Notes: a model not told the origin generated them from the sequence alone. 64,000 nucleotides of DNA from Chryseobacterium jejuense (GCF_900100075.1 NZ_FNEG01000009.1:1-64000); one strand, 5' to 3'; shown: positions 8,748 through 17,137, counted from the stretch's first letter. Program-made: numbers and translations.

Positions 8748-9695
8748 TTATTGATTATTCAGGTTCAAATTAAGCATTGCCCTCAGAATATTTGTTTCTT
8801 CATCAAAAGCAAATATTTTGCTCATAATGTCTATATTTTCCAGGTTTCTGATATAATCCTTTAAGACCACTTCTACCTCTGGGGGTAAGTTGCGTTTTCT
8901 TTCATTCATTGTATTTTCCAGCTCTTCGTTTTTATTTTTAAGCTGGTCTATAATAGTACTCTGATTGGATTGATTTTCAGAAGTATCAAGCTTATCCAGT
9001 TCCTTGTCGAAAAGATAAAGCTTTTTATCATCTACACTGAAAATAAAATAATCATCGGTCTGAAAGATCTTGAAAAGTTCATATTCATGGGGTCCAATAG
9101 CATAGCCGCAAACAAAACGGACTTTAAATCCTTGTATGTTCAACCTTCCCAACAGTTTCCTTTCAATAGAATAATCTTTGTACTGATATGCCGGAAAAGA
9201 TTCAGCCTTCAGCAGAGATTCATCTGCTTCCAACCTGTAGAATTCCTTTGCATACTTTTTATGAAAATACAATACATTATCCCAATTGGCAGTGAAAATA
9301 TCTTCTGTAAGGTCTTTATACAGAGCTTTCAGATGTTGTGAAAATATACCGCTGTACATTTTCCTGTCAGTCTGAAAACTGTCTGCCTGTCTTTCTTCAA
9401 AACCTGAAATATATTTTTTGTTGATGTCAATTTCATTAAGGACCGCCAGCATATCATTTTCCTTCTGTCTTTTGATTTTCGTCAAAAGTTCTATGAGACT
9501 GTCGGTATACTGCAGGTGGAAAAGTTCCAATTTATTGTAATCAAGAGCCGTATTTTCCTGGAACAAATTGTGGATAATATCTGTTTTAATGTAAATGGAT
9601 ATTATATCAATATGTTCAAAAAAATTAGCCAGAAGCTTAAGTCTTGTTAACCTTCTTTTACTCTGTGACAATATGGTTGCTGCATCTTCCCCCAC
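8748..9695 (-). CDS. Hypothetical helical protein in the ter operon
   Basis: 315 residues I do not recognise. Mostly alpha-helical and charged; a helical stretch around residues 245-275 (IIDQLKNKNEELENTMNERK) looks like a coiled coil. No membrane segment, signal peptide or catalytic motif is visible. It starts 16 bp after telA ends and is followed by the second terD-like gene. Position suggests an accessory or scaffold subunit of the Ter system. Function not assigned. Confidence 0.7.
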   Translation of the reverse strand: MGEDAATILSQSKRRLTRLKLLANFFEHIDIISIYIKTDIIHNLFQENTALDYNKLELFHLQYTDSLIELLTKIKRQKENDMLAVLNEIDINKKYISGFEERQADSFQTDRKMYSGIFSQHLKALYKDLTEDIFTANWDNVLYFHKKYAKEFYRLEADESLLKAESFPAYQYKDYSIERKLLGRLNIQGFKVRFVCGYAIGPHEYELFKIFQTDDYFIFSVDDKKLYLFDKELDKLDTSENQSNQSTIIDQLKNKNEELENTMNERKRNLPPEVEVVLKDYIRNLENIDIMSKIFAFDEETNILRAMLNLNLNNQ

Positions 9696-9711
9696 CTTAG
9701 TATCCTATAAA

Positions 9712-10887
9712 TTAACCTCTGACATTCGCTTTCAATTCGTGCTCTAATGTCTGAAGATCCTGATCCAGTTTTCTTCTGTTATCAGCTCCCTGTTTCTGGA
9801 TCTGTTTTACTTCATTCAATGTGTTGATCAACATTGTAGTTGTTTCTCTCAATGTTTCTACAGATACAATCGTCTGTTCATTGGCTCTCGCTACATTAAC
9901 AGAGTTCTGCCCAAGACGTTCTGCATTTTTTCTCAAGATCTCTTCTGTAGTAGCAGATACTTTCTGCTGGATCTCAATACTCTGCTGCTGTCTGTACATG
10001 GCAACAGCAAGCGAAAGCTGGTTTTTCCATAACGGAAGCGTAGTGGTAAGAATAGTCTGTGCTTTTTCTGCAATAGAAACGTTGTTATTCTGAACCAATC
10101 TGATCTGTGGAAGAGACTGCATCATAATGACACGCACCACCTTAAGATCAGCCATTCTTCGGTCTAACCTTGCAATGAAGTCTCTCTTATCTGCAATCTG
10201 ATAATCCTGGAAATTCTGAGGGGCTGTCTCCATCTGAGCCAACTCCACTGCCGCTCTTTCCATTCTGATATTTCCTGCAATCACAAGCTCTTCAATTTGT
10301 TTGATAGAGTTTACATTGCTTTCAAAAATCGTCTGAAGAACTGCATTATCCTTTGTAGAAGTAATGATTCCTGCATTTACTTTATATGAGATCTGCTCAA
10401 TATTGTTAATGATCTTATCATATTTTGTAAACAGGTTTTCTACCTGAGTAATTACCTTCTTCATGAATGGTAACTTGCTCAGGAAGCTTTTTACTTTGTT
10501 TGTGTTAAGCTCTTCTACGTCTACGTAGTTTAGCTCTACTAAAAGGTCATTGATTAATCCTCCAACTTCTCCTGAGTTTGATCTTCTTACATTTCCTAAG
10601 AAGCTGTCACTCTGATTAGTTAAGGTTTTCTGAAGTTCGGCTCCAAAATTTACGATAGATCCTGGATTAGCTTCATCAATAGAGTTCGCAAGAACTTCAT
10701 ATTTCTGACGTTCTTCTGACTGCAACTGAGTTAGATTTACGTTCCCCTCTCTATCTACAAGTACCGCTGGTGCTGCATTCTGAATAGGTTGAGCTGGGGT
10801 TGGGGGAACCATTGGTGTCGGCTCAAATGTTCTAAGAGGTTCAATTGATCCAAGTGGATCTATAGGTTGATTTTCTTGATTATCCAT
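9712..10887 (-). CDS. telA: TelA-family toxic anion resistance protein
   Basis: 391 residues. The Pro-rich N-terminus (FEPTPMVPPTPAQP) is followed by a long helical domain diagnostic of TelA/KlaA: LNYVDVEELN, PFMKKVITQVENLFTKYDKI, LPLWKNQLSLAVAMYRQQQS and a C-terminal RANEQTIVSVETLRETTTML segment. The family associates with TerD/TerC modules and is linked to tellurite, colicin or antibiotic stress; the mechanism is not known. Starts 2 bp after the terD gene ends. Confidence 0.93.
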   Translation of the reverse strand: MDNQENQPIDPLGSIEPLRTFEPTPMVPPTPAQPIQNAAPAVLVDREGNVNLTQLQSEERQKYEVLANSIDEANPGSIVNFGAELQKTLTNQSDSFLGNVRRSNSGEVGGLINDLLVELNYVDVEELNTNKVKSFLSKLPFMKKVITQVENLFTKYDKIINNIEQISYKVNAGIITSTKDNAVLQTIFESNVNSIKQIEELVIAGNIRMERAAVELAQMETAPQNFQDYQIADKRDFIARLDRRMADLKVVRVIMMQSLPQIRLVQNNNVSIAEKAQTILTTTLPLWKNQLSLAVAMYRQQQSIEIQQKVSATTEEILRKNAERLGQNSVNVARANEQTIVSVETLRETTTMLINTLNEVKQIQKQGADNRRKLDQDLQTLEHELKANVRG

Positions 10888-10889
10888 GA

Positions 10890-11447
10890 TTATTTCTGAT
10901 AAATTGATACAAATTTCTCAAGGCCGTCTCTCTGTCCTGCTCCTACAGCCTCAAATTTCCATTCTCCGTTTCTGTTGTAGATTCTTCCGAATTCTACTGC
11001 CGTTTCGATTGAAAAATCTTCATCCAATTCATATTTTAAGATTTCTTCATTCGTATCTGTATTGAAAATTCTGATGAAAGAATTTCTTACCTGTCCAAAG
11101 TTTTGTCTTCTTGAATCTGCATCGTGGATGGTTACAACCACTGTAATTTCCTTTACAGCATCATCAATTTTTGTAAGATCGATTTTGATCTGCTCATCAT
11201 CACCTGATCCTTCTCCTGTAAGGTTATCTCCTGTATGGATTACTGATTTATCCGGAGACTCTGTATTGTTATAAAAAATAAAGTGATTATCTGAAACTAA
11301 TTTCTTGTCATCTCCTAATAAAAATAAAGAAGCGTCAAGGTCAAATCCTGTTCCAGTAGAAGTATTATTGACATCCCATCCTAAACCTACAGTGAATTTA
11401 GGTGCGTTGATATTTTCTCTTTGTCCTTTTTGTAAGTTAATAGCCAT
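10890..11447 (-). CDS. terD: TerD-family stress protein (TerD/TerE type)
   Basis: 185 residues, a canonical stand-alone TerD domain. Ca2+-binding acidic loops are FDLDASLFLL (residues ~34-43) and GDNLTGEGSGDDEQI; the conserved NFGQVRNSFIRIF and GRIYNRNGEWKFEAVG follow. It overlaps the end of the upstream phosphoribosyltransferase-like gene by 11 bp, so the genes are translationally coupled. Confidence 0.95.
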   Translation of the reverse strand: MAINLQKGQRENINAPKFTVGLGWDVNNTSTGTGFDLDASLFLLGDDKKLVSDNHFIFYNNTESPDKSVIHTGDNLTGEGSGDDEQIKIDLTKIDDAVKEITVVVTIHDADSRRQNFGQVRNSFIRIFNTDTNEEILKYELDEDFSIETAVEFGRIYNRNGEWKFEAVGAGQRDGLEKFVSIYQK

Positions 11448-12261
11448 AATATAATTCCGTTTGTGTTAAAGTATTGATGTTATTTTTATATTCTTTTATT
11501 AAATGATAATTGTTACTAATGGCAAGCTCCACCAGGAGATCCATCTGTTCCTTTTCTACTTTAGACGTAAGATAATCAAAATTACTTGAATCTAAGCCTA
11601 AAATATATTTTACAATCCTCGTGTTGAACTCAAAACTGTCCTTATTCATTACTTCTGCAATATGCTTTACGTTTTTCACTGCATAATAATTGAAAAAGTT
11701 TTCAATCTTAGGATCCAGATCAAAGTTCTGTAGTTCTGCATAGTACAGGAAGATAAAGTCTGCTTCCACATCATATTCATGCAGGATTCTGTTCACCGTA
11801 TACTCATGACTTCCTGTGATTTTTATATCGTCTATAAAAATACAAAGTTTTCCTCTTAAAAAGTCTTTATCAATATAATAAGTATCATTGGCAATCAGAT
11901 TTTTACGATCCTCAAAGTTAAGATTCCCATAATCTGTGATATAGGTATGATTTCTATTGATTTTTGATAAAATACTTGATTTTTTTTCTTGCTGGAACAG
12001 ATAATAATCCAGATATTTTTTAAAATAGAAACATAAAAAATTGGAAGCCGTAGGAATCGCCATATAAGGACTTGGAAGCACTACAATTTCTTTATCTGTA
12101 TTTAAAAGCTCAGCGTTTTCGGAAATAAATCCGTCGAATAATTCTTTTGCAAATTTTTCAGCATACGACTTATCGCCATACTTGAAATAGCTGTATTCTG
12201 CAGGTGAGAAAGTGAACTCATCCGCTGAATGAATGTGGTGTAAGCTGTATCTTTTGTTCAT
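11437..12261 (-). CDS. Phosphoribosyltransferase-like protein of the Ter system
   Basis: 274 residues. The central LCIFIDDIKITGSHEY segment (about residues 137-152) matches the PRPP-binding loop of type I phosphoribosyltransferases (hydrophobic-DD-x-x-x-TG). The N-terminal region (EFTFSPAEYSYFKYGDKSYAEK) is typical of the PRTase-like proteins found with TerD, HAD and ATP-grasp genes. Such clusters have been proposed to make or modify a nucleotide-like compound during stress. The true substrate is unknown. Overlaps terD by 11 bp and follows the HAD gene by 8 bp. Confidence 0.8.
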   Translation of the reverse strand: MNKRYSLHHIHSADEFTFSPAEYSYFKYGDKSYAEKFAKELFDGFISENAELLNTDKEIVVLPSPYMAIPTASNFLCFYFKKYLDYYLFQQEKKSSILSKINRNHTYITDYGNLNFEDRKNLIANDTYYIDKDFLRGKLCIFIDDIKITGSHEYTVNRILHEYDVEADFIFLYYAELQNFDLDPKIENFFNYYAVKNVKHIAEVMNKDSFEFNTRIVKYILGLDSSNFDYLTSKVEKEQMDLLVELAISNNYHLIKEYKNNINTLTQTELYYGY

Positions 12262-12269
12262 GTTTATGG

Positions 12270-12938
12270 TTAGTTTTTAAGTAAATGTGCGCTGAACCCG
12301 AAGTCTGTAGCTCCTTTATAATCAGCCACAGGATTATCACCAATATGTAAAATCTGGTGCAGGGGAAGATTCTGATCTTTAAGATTATTCTTCACTTCCT
12401 GAAAAATAAGCGGGTTCGGTTTTGAACAGTTGATTTCATCAGAATAAATATGAAAATCTATATACTGATCCAGGTTTTCATGGATCAGGAACTTTCTCAT
12501 TGTTTTTCCTTTAATAAATCCTGTGTTGCTCAGAATATTGATGGTCTTTCCCTGATTTTTAATTTCATCAAAAAAATCATGAATATTTTCAAAAATGACA
12601 ATAGGTTTATACTCTAAAAACAATTCTTCACTTTTTACATAAAACTCATTCAGTTTTTCTTTGGTCAAAAGCTTTACATCAGCATTCAAAGCACTCAAAA
12701 TCATCAGATAGATCTCAAAAGTATCTATATTTCCTCCTGTAACCTCGTTAATGGTATTGCAAAGATCATCATAATATTTTACGGTTCTTGCAACCACTTC
12801 TATGGGTGCGTCCACATTAAAAAACGAGGAGAACAGCTCAACTCTTTTTGTTTTAAATTCAGGATGAGATTTGATTAAAGTGAGCCACAGGTCAAAGGAA
12901 AAATGACAGTGGTTATGAATGTCGATATCTGTTTTCAA
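12270..12938 (-). CDS. HAD-superfamily phosphatase of the Ter cluster
   Basis: 222 residues with the four HAD motifs: motif I FDLWLTL (nucleophile Asp near residue 16; the usual second Asp is Trp), motif II ILSNTGF, motif III Lys in SKPNPLIF, and motif IV HIGDNPVADYKGA. The cap helix region lies between motif I and II. Likely a small-molecule phosphatase working with the adjacent PRTase-like protein. First gene of the ter operon. Confidence 0.88.
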   Translation of the reverse strand: MKTDIDIHNHCHFSFDLWLTLIKSHPEFKTKRVELFSSFFNVDAPIEVVARTVKYYDDLCNTINEVTGGNIDTFEIYLMILSALNADVKLLTKEKLNEFYVKSEELFLEYKPIVIFENIHDFFDEIKNQGKTINILSNTGFIKGKTMRKFLIHENLDQYIDFHIYSDEINCSKPNPLIFQEVKNNLKDQNLPLHQILHIGDNPVADYKGATDFGFSAHLLKN

Positions 12939-13114
12939 TATGTTTTAAGTTAAAAGTTTTATTTAGCTTCTTGAAAAAGATTTAAAATTTATTAATCATC
13001 AAAAAGTGTTTAATTTTCTATTCTTCCCAAAGATAAAATTTTTATCATTACTGCATTACTTTACACCTCTGTTTTAAGATATTTTATGATTTTAAGGAAG
13101 AAACAGTAAAAAAT
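12939..13114 (-). promoter_or_regulatory. Leader and probable promoter of the ter operon
   Basis: A -7 box TATCTTTG (minus strand, 13028-13035) lies about 90 bp upstream of the HAD gene. No convincing -33 TTG at the usual spacing. The rest of this AT-rich stretch holds nothing I recognise. Confidence 0.5.
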
Positions 13115-13143
13115 AAGGACTGTAGATCTTTCCTACAGTCCTT
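13115..13143 (-). terminator. Terminator downstream of the SulP gene
   Basis: Perfect 11-bp stem AAGGACTGTAG / CTACAGTCCTT with a 7-nt loop; on the minus strand it is followed by TTATTTTTT. Confidence 0.8.
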
Positions 13144-13236
13144 GTTTGGTTATGGGTGTTTAATTATTTCTTATTATGAATAGGCAGTTCGCTGCGCTTT
13201 TCAATTTTTCGTAAACAATTCTAGATTGGCACCTCT

Positions 13237-14775
13237 TTATTTTTCCGGCATCACCTTATACGTTGGATCATCCTGAATATTGATTTCCACGACAGCTTCA
13301 GCATTTTTTAACATTTTACGGCAGTCTTCACTGAGATGACGAAGAAATAATGTTTTCCCCAACTGTTTGTATCGTTTTGACAATTTATCTACAGCATCTA
13401 TTGCACTCATATCTACAATTCGGCTTTCTTTAAAGTCTACCACCACTTCATCAGGGTCATTTATCGGATCAAATTTATCTGCAAAAGCTGTTGCTGAACC
13501 GAAAAACAAAGGGCCCAATATTTCATAGTGCTTAACACCATTCTCATCTGTATGTTTTCTTGCCCGAATTCTTTTCGCATTGTCCCACGCAAAAACCAAA
13601 GCGGAAATAATTACTCCTACCAAAACGGCAAGGGCTAGATTATGCAGTATTACGGTAATTAAAGCCACAGTAATACCCACAAAAATATCTGACTTCGGCA
13701 TTTTATTCACAATTCTGATGGAAACCCACTGAAAAGTACTGATAGCCACCATCATCATTACACCCACCAAAGCTGCCATTGGGATTTTCTCAATAATAGG
13801 TGCTCCAAACAGGATAATCAATAGGATCATAACGGAAGCAATAATTCCTGATAATCTGGCTCTGGATCCTGCATTAAGATTCACCAAGGTTTGAGCGACC
13901 ATTGCGCAGCCGCCCATTCCTCCAAAAAATCCATTGGTAATATTGGCTAGTCCCTGCGCTACAGACTCTTTATTGGCATTTCCTTTAGAATTGGTAATTT
14001 CATCCACCATAGATAAAGTCAACAATGATTCAATAAGGCCTACCCCTGCCATAATTAATGCATACGGAAAAATAATCTGTAAAGTTTCCAGAGAAAATGG
14101 AATCTTCGGAATATGAAAAGTTGGAAGATTTCCGCTGATATGGGCAATATCTGCTACGGTTTTCGTCGGAATATTGAATCCAAGAACTACTACAAATACT
14201 ACAACAATGGCTACCAGCGATGCAGGAACAGTTTTCGTAAGCTTTGGGAAGAAATAAACTACAGCAATCGTAAGGGCCGTTAACCCACCCATAATATATA
14301 AAGGCATTCCCTGAAGCCAGCTTATCACTCCATTAGCATCTGTAATTTTAAACTGCTCCACCTGAGCCATAAAAATAATGATTGCTAACCCGTTCAGAAA
14401 CCCGTACATCACCGGCTGTGGAATAAGCCTAACAAATTTCCCCAATTTAAAGACTCCAACAAGCATCTGTAGAATTCCGGCAAGAGCTACGGTAGCAAAA
14501 AGATATTCTATTCCGTGAGATTTTATGAGGGCAATCAAAACCACAATAGTAGCTCCGGCTCCTCCAGAAACCATTCCTGGACGGCCACCCAACACAGCTG
14601 TTACAATACCCATAAGGCAAGCTGCATACAATCCTGTGAGTGGTGAAAGGCCAGCCAGAATTGCAAATGAAAGCGATTCGGGAATCATGGTCATGGCTAC
14701 GGTAAATCCTGCCAATAACTCATTTTTGTAATTTATTTTCTTCGAAAAATCGAATAAACTGATAGTATTTTTCAT
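13237..14775 (-). CDS. SulP-family anion transporter with STAS domain
   Basis: 512 residues with 10-12 membrane segments in the first ~390 residues. SulP motifs are visible: GFTVAMTMIPESLSFAILAG in the first segment, LTGLYAACLMGIVTAVLGGRPGMVSGGAGA and FFGGMGGCAMVAQTLVN. The C-terminal ~100 residues are a STAS domain (VVVDFKESRIVDMSAIDAV). Members carry sulfate, bicarbonate or other anions; the substrate cannot be read from sequence. The -7 box TACCTTTG at 14783-14790 is so close to the ATG that the mRNA should be nearly leaderless. Confidence 0.93.
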   Translation of the reverse strand: MKNTISLFDFSKKINYKNELLAGFTVAMTMIPESLSFAILAGLSPLTGLYAACLMGIVTAVLGGRPGMVSGGAGATIVVLIALIKSHGIEYLFATVALAGILQMLVGVFKLGKFVRLIPQPVMYGFLNGLAIIIFMAQVEQFKITDANGVISWLQGMPLYIMGGLTALTIAVVYFFPKLTKTVPASLVAIVVVFVVVLGFNIPTKTVADIAHISGNLPTFHIPKIPFSLETLQIIFPYALIMAGVGLIESLLTLSMVDEITNSKGNANKESVAQGLANITNGFFGGMGGCAMVAQTLVNLNAGSRARLSGIIASVMILLIILFGAPIIEKIPMAALVGVMMMVAISTFQWVSIRIVNKMPKSDIFVGITVALITVILHNLALAVLVGVIISALVFAWDNAKRIRARKHTDENGVKHYEILGPLFFGSATAFADKFDPINDPDEVVVDFKESRIVDMSAIDAVDKLSKRYKQLGKTLFLRHLSEDCRKMLKNAEAVVEINIQDDPTYKVMPEK

Positions 14776-14782
14776 TGAATTG

Positions 14783-14790
14783 CAAAGGTA
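14783..14790 (-). promoter_or_regulatory. -7 box of the SulP gene
   Basis: TACCTTTG on the minus strand, 8 bp before the start codon, leaving a leader of only a few bases. Confidence 0.6.
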
Positions 14791-15403
14791 TAGAGTTGCA
14801 GAGTGGTATACAATTTTTTCTTTTTCAACTTTTTACTCCATATTCGTGTTTTAGGTTATTTCACACATCTGTTTATATAATATGTTAATTTTAATTAAAA
14901 TTTGCCCATAAAGAAACTTTTTTAGATATCCTCCTGTCTTTGCTTTTAATTTTTGTTTAAATTTGAAAGCAATTAAGCAGATTATTTGGTACTAAACAAG
15001 ATATTCTAAACATAAAAAACTGGTTGTCAACACACATACAACCTTTCAACACAAAAGCTTAACGTAAATAGAATTGTATGAAAAAACTTTAATAGGTTAT
15101 ATATTATTTACACAAATGGAAGAAAAAAGAAGATTGAAAGAGAAGATGAGCAATAAACCCATTGGAAATAATGCATATACCTAAAGGTAGATTAAACATG
15201 CCCTTTTAAGATTAAGCTGTCCTAACCAATTTCCTAAGACTTTTTATAGTCTCATCACAGGTATTCAAGATTATTGAATAGCACCCTGATTCTTCGATTT
15301 CAAAATGAAGTGAATTATATTTTGCAAAACATAATAATATATATCGCCTATTTTACGTTTTCTTATGCATAAGTTTTAATAATATAGATAATATTAAATA
15401 AAA
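14791..15403. other. Long AT-rich intergenic region
   Basis: Separates the divergent SulP and HTH genes. A tiny plus-strand frame (15116-15184, 22 codons, MEEKRRLKEKM start) exists but has no support beyond an open frame. No RNA gene or clear repeat was found. It probably contains the promoter of the plus-strand HTH pair. Confidence 0.4.
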
Positions 15404-15829
15404 ATGTTATACAAAGAGATCCATATTGGAAGTTTTATTAAGGAGAGGGTTGATGAAAATGAAATAACAATGGAGAGGATATGTAAATTCCTGGACAAAG
15501 ATGAAGATGCTGTAGAAGGAATGTACAATAGCAGATCACTAGATGCAGATCTCCTTCTGAGATGGAGCAAATTATTGGAATATGATTTTTTCAGACTTTA
15601 CAGTTCTCACTTGATTTTATATGCACCTCCTGCAGCAGCCAATAAAAATCAACAGAAATCTGACAAAATACCCTACTTCAGAAAAAATATTTATACTCAG
15701 GAAATTAAAGAATTCATTATGAAACGAATTCTTTCAGGAGATATGACCCAAAGTGACGTGATTAAGGAATACTCTATTCCTAAAAGTACGCTTCACAGAT
15801 GGCTTCAGAAAAGTGATATTAACGGATAA
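15404..15829 (+). CDS. HTH protein, transposase-like family (first of a pair)
   Basis: 141 residues. The N-terminal ~70 residues look like a degenerate XRE-type helical domain (HIGSFIKERVDENEITMERI). The C-terminal ~45 residues form a Tc/IS-type HTH (MTQSDVIKEYSIPKSTLHRWLQ). There is no DDE catalytic domain and no terminal inverted repeats, so this is a free-standing DNA-binding protein. The next HTH gene begins 11 bp later. Role unknown. Confidence 0.7.
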   Translation: MLYKEIHIGSFIKERVDENEITMERICKFLDKDEDAVEGMYNSRSLDADLLLRWSKLLEYDFFRLYSSHLILYAPPAAANKNQQKSDKIPYFRKNIYTQEIKEFIMKRILSGDMTQSDVIKEYSIPKSTLHRWLQKSDING

Positions 15830-15840
15830 ATTGATAAAAA

Positions 15841-16191
15841 ATGCGTCCCAATTATAAAAAGATATACCAGGACATGCTTAAGATGGAGTATCCAGATAAG
15901 TTAAAAGACCCTAAAATAAAGGAACTTCTCGGAAAACTTGATACCAGTGAAGATGTACTGAAATTCAATGACAGACTTTTCAAACCTTCCAGGGAAGGCC
16001 AGAGAAACAATCAAAAACTGAAGACCTATGACAAGAAAACGATGCTCAAACTTCTTGAATATCAAAAGAAGCACGGGCATTCTACCAGTTATATGTCTAA
16101 AAAATATAAGATCAGCAGAACTACCCTCTCAAAATGGAAACTGATATTTGAAGAAGAGTTGGACCATGCTATGAAAAAAGCCGATAAATAA
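15841..16191 (+). CDS. HTH protein, transposase-like family (second of a pair)
   Basis: 116 residues, very basic. The C-terminal HTH (YQKKHGHSTSYMSKKYKISR then TTLSKWK) resembles that of the preceding gene, so the two are probably ancient paralogues or partners. The stop codon lies inside the stem of the terminator that follows. They converge on the small-RNA cluster next door, but nothing shows they regulate it. Confidence 0.7.
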   Translation: MRPNYKKIYQDMLKMEYPDKLKDPKIKELLGKLDTSEDVLKFNDRLFKPSREGQRNNQKLKTYDKKTMLKLLEYQKKHGHSTSYMSKKYKISRTTLSKWKLIFEEELDHAMKKADK

Positions 16192-16206
16192 CTTATCGGC
16201 TTTTTT
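16174..16206. terminator. Bidirectional terminator, HTH pair and small-RNA operon
   Basis: AAAAGCCGATAA stem pairs with TTATCGGCTTTT. T runs occur on both strands, so it can end the plus-strand HTH operon and the minus-strand Y-RNA transcript that ends at about 16215. Confidence 0.85.
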
Positions 16207-16214
16207 ATAATAAA

Positions 16215-16346
16215 CAAGGCAACAGGCAAATAGTGATGTCGTGCTCTACCAGCTGAGCTACTCTTCCGATTTTGTAGTGGAAGAGACCGGATTCGAACCC
16301 GTGTCCCCGTCGTGATGAATGAAGTAGCACTATTTTACGGCACTTG
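16215..16346 (-). ncRNA. Y RNA-like 1: permuted tRNA module on a Ro-type stem
   Basis: Read on the minus strand the order is 5' stem, T arm, acceptor stem, D arm, 3' stem. The basal stem pairs CAAG with CTTG and AAATAGTG with CACTATTT; between them lie a bulged U, GC/GC pairs and a CGU loop. The T arm (ACGGGTTCGAATCCGGT) is followed by CTCTTCC, an 11-nt loop, GGAAGAG and the D arm GCTCAGCTGGTAGAGC. CTCTTCC and GGAAGAG form a 7-bp acceptor stem, so the tRNA is circularly permuted with its acceptor end closed. This is the organisation known for YrlA-type bacterial Y RNAs. Confidence 0.8.
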
Positions 16347-16361
16347 TTTGTTTTTAAAAAA

Positions 16362-16457
16362 GAGGCAAAGTTTGAAAAGACATTTACAAGACCACTTTCA
16401 TGATCTTTCTGGAATCGAACCAAATAAACCGAAGTAAGCCTTTTCTACGGCACTCTT
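16362..16457 (-). ncRNA. Y RNA-like 3: T arm plus acceptor minihelix
   Basis: Basal stem GAG/CTC and GAAAAG/CTTTTC with the bulged U, GC/GC and CGU signature. Inside are the conserved UACUUCG, a T arm (TTTGG-TTCGATT-CCAGA) and a 7-bp closed acceptor-like helix AAGATCA / TGGTCTT with a TGAAAG loop. No D arm. The 3' strand runs into a T tail, so it ends with its own terminator. Confidence 0.75.
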
Positions 16458-16467
16458 TTATACAAAT

Positions 16468-16605
16468 CAGGGTAATATTTTTAGAATCGTTCATGCATTT
16501 GCTCTACCTGCTGAGCTACTTCTCCTTTTCGAGGGAAAAGGCAGGATTCGAACCTGCGACCCAATGTTTATTCAATCTCGAAGTATGATTCTGAGACGAC
16601 ACCTG
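16468..16605 (-). ncRNA. Y RNA-like 2: permuted tRNA module
   Basis: Basal stem CAGG/CCTG and AGAATC/GATTCT, with bulged U then GU paired to AC in place of GC/GC, a compensatory change. Inside: UACUUCGAG, an anticodon-stem-like CATT/AATG pair, a perfect T arm (GCAGG-TTCGAAT-CCTGC), acceptor halves CTTTTCC and GGAGAAG (7 bp with one G-U), and D arm GCTCAGCAGGTAGAGC. The best-formed permuted tRNA of the cluster. Confidence 0.82.
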
Positions 16606-16639
16606 ATTTTTAGTTTCTTATTTTTTCATTTGTCTTAAT

Positions 16640-16669
16640 TTCAAGTATGATTCCTGAACGACACTTGAA
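16640..16669 (-). ncRNA. Truncated Y RNA-like hairpin (5)
   Basis: TTCAAGT pairs with ACTTGAA around a loop that contains the signature GTGTCGT and CATACTT. It sits between Y4 and Y2 and probably is a shortened member or a remnant. Confidence 0.5.
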
Positions 16670-16673
16670 AAAA

Positions 16674-16799
16674 GCAAGGCAATTAGCTCAACAGACTCCT
16701 ATTAACAGCGTACTACTTTACACTATCTGCTTTCACAGAACAGGACTTGCACCTGCACCTCTGTTACCCCACGAAGTAATTCTGTTTTACGGCACTTGC
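16674..16799 (-). ncRNA. Y RNA-like 4: permuted tRNA-like module with altered T loop
   Basis: Basal stem GCAAG/CTTGC and ACAG/CTGT with bulged U, GC/GC and CGU, followed by UACUUCG. The T arm is GCAGG-TGCAAGT-CCTGT (G replaces the first T of the usual TTC). A short acceptor-like helix TCTGT/GCAGA closes on a GAAA tetraloop, followed by a D-arm-like hairpin GTGT...ACGC. Ends in a T tail (CTTGCTTTTTTC). Overlaps neither the 73-codon gene just upstream nor Y2. Confidence 0.72.
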
Positions 16800-16800
16800 T

Positions 16801-17022
16801 TTATTTTTTCCATTGGGTTTTTCTGTATTTCTTCCAGTTTCGCTGAAACTTGGTTTCCTTTGCATTCACCACTTCAAAGCCATGTGGAAAACAATATGAA
16901 CACCCTAAATCATTTCCGTATTGGAGCCTGGAAATCTGTACTCCGGAAATTTTCATCGGAAAATCAATCAATTCATATTCATTGGTTCCGAAGATTTGTC
17001 TTACTATTTTATTTTTTTTCAT
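16801..17022 (-). CDS. Small hypothetical protein in the Y RNA transcript
   Basis: 73 residues, basic. The C-terminal half has a CSYCFPHGFEV motif and a KFQRNWKKYRKTQWKK tail that suggest nucleic-acid binding, possibly a half zinc site. A hairpin TATTGAG/CTCAATA sits just before the start codon and could mask initiation. A promoter of the Ro60 type (17101-17137) lies ~80 bp upstream, and Y4 begins immediately downstream. Hypothetical but likely real. Confidence 0.55.
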   Translation of the reverse strand: MKKNKIVRQIFGTNEYELIDFPMKISGVQISRLQYGNDLGCSYCFPHGFEVVNAKETKFQRNWKKYRKTQWKK

Positions 17023-17100
17023 GAGTATTGAGTATTAACCTCAATACACTGCTTCTTTTAGATCTGATTTATAGTTGTTCATGGTTATTAGTTGATGTTA

Positions 17101-17137
17101 CAAATTTATATGGTTACTGCGCATTCTTTTTACGCAG
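17101..17137 (-). promoter_or_regulatory. Ro-regulon promoter in front of the 73-codon gene and Y4-Y1
   Basis: Minus strand: CTGCGTAAAAAGAATGCG (17120-17137), 11 bp, then -7 box TAAATTTG (17101-17108). Same architecture as three other promoters in this window. Confidence 0.8.

Noticed and set aside
15404..16191. Insertion sequence made of the two HTH genes.
   Set aside because: No DDE catalytic domain, no inverted terminal repeats and no target-site duplication.
16205..16423. 72-codon minus-strand frame over Y1 and Y3.
   Set aside because: It reads through the structured RNAs and has no family signature or start context.
16215..16605. Two ordinary but broken tRNA genes (Gly-like D arms) in place of permuted RNAs.
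   Set aside because: The acceptor strands pair with each other within each unit, and the outer stems covary, so permuted folding explains all parts.
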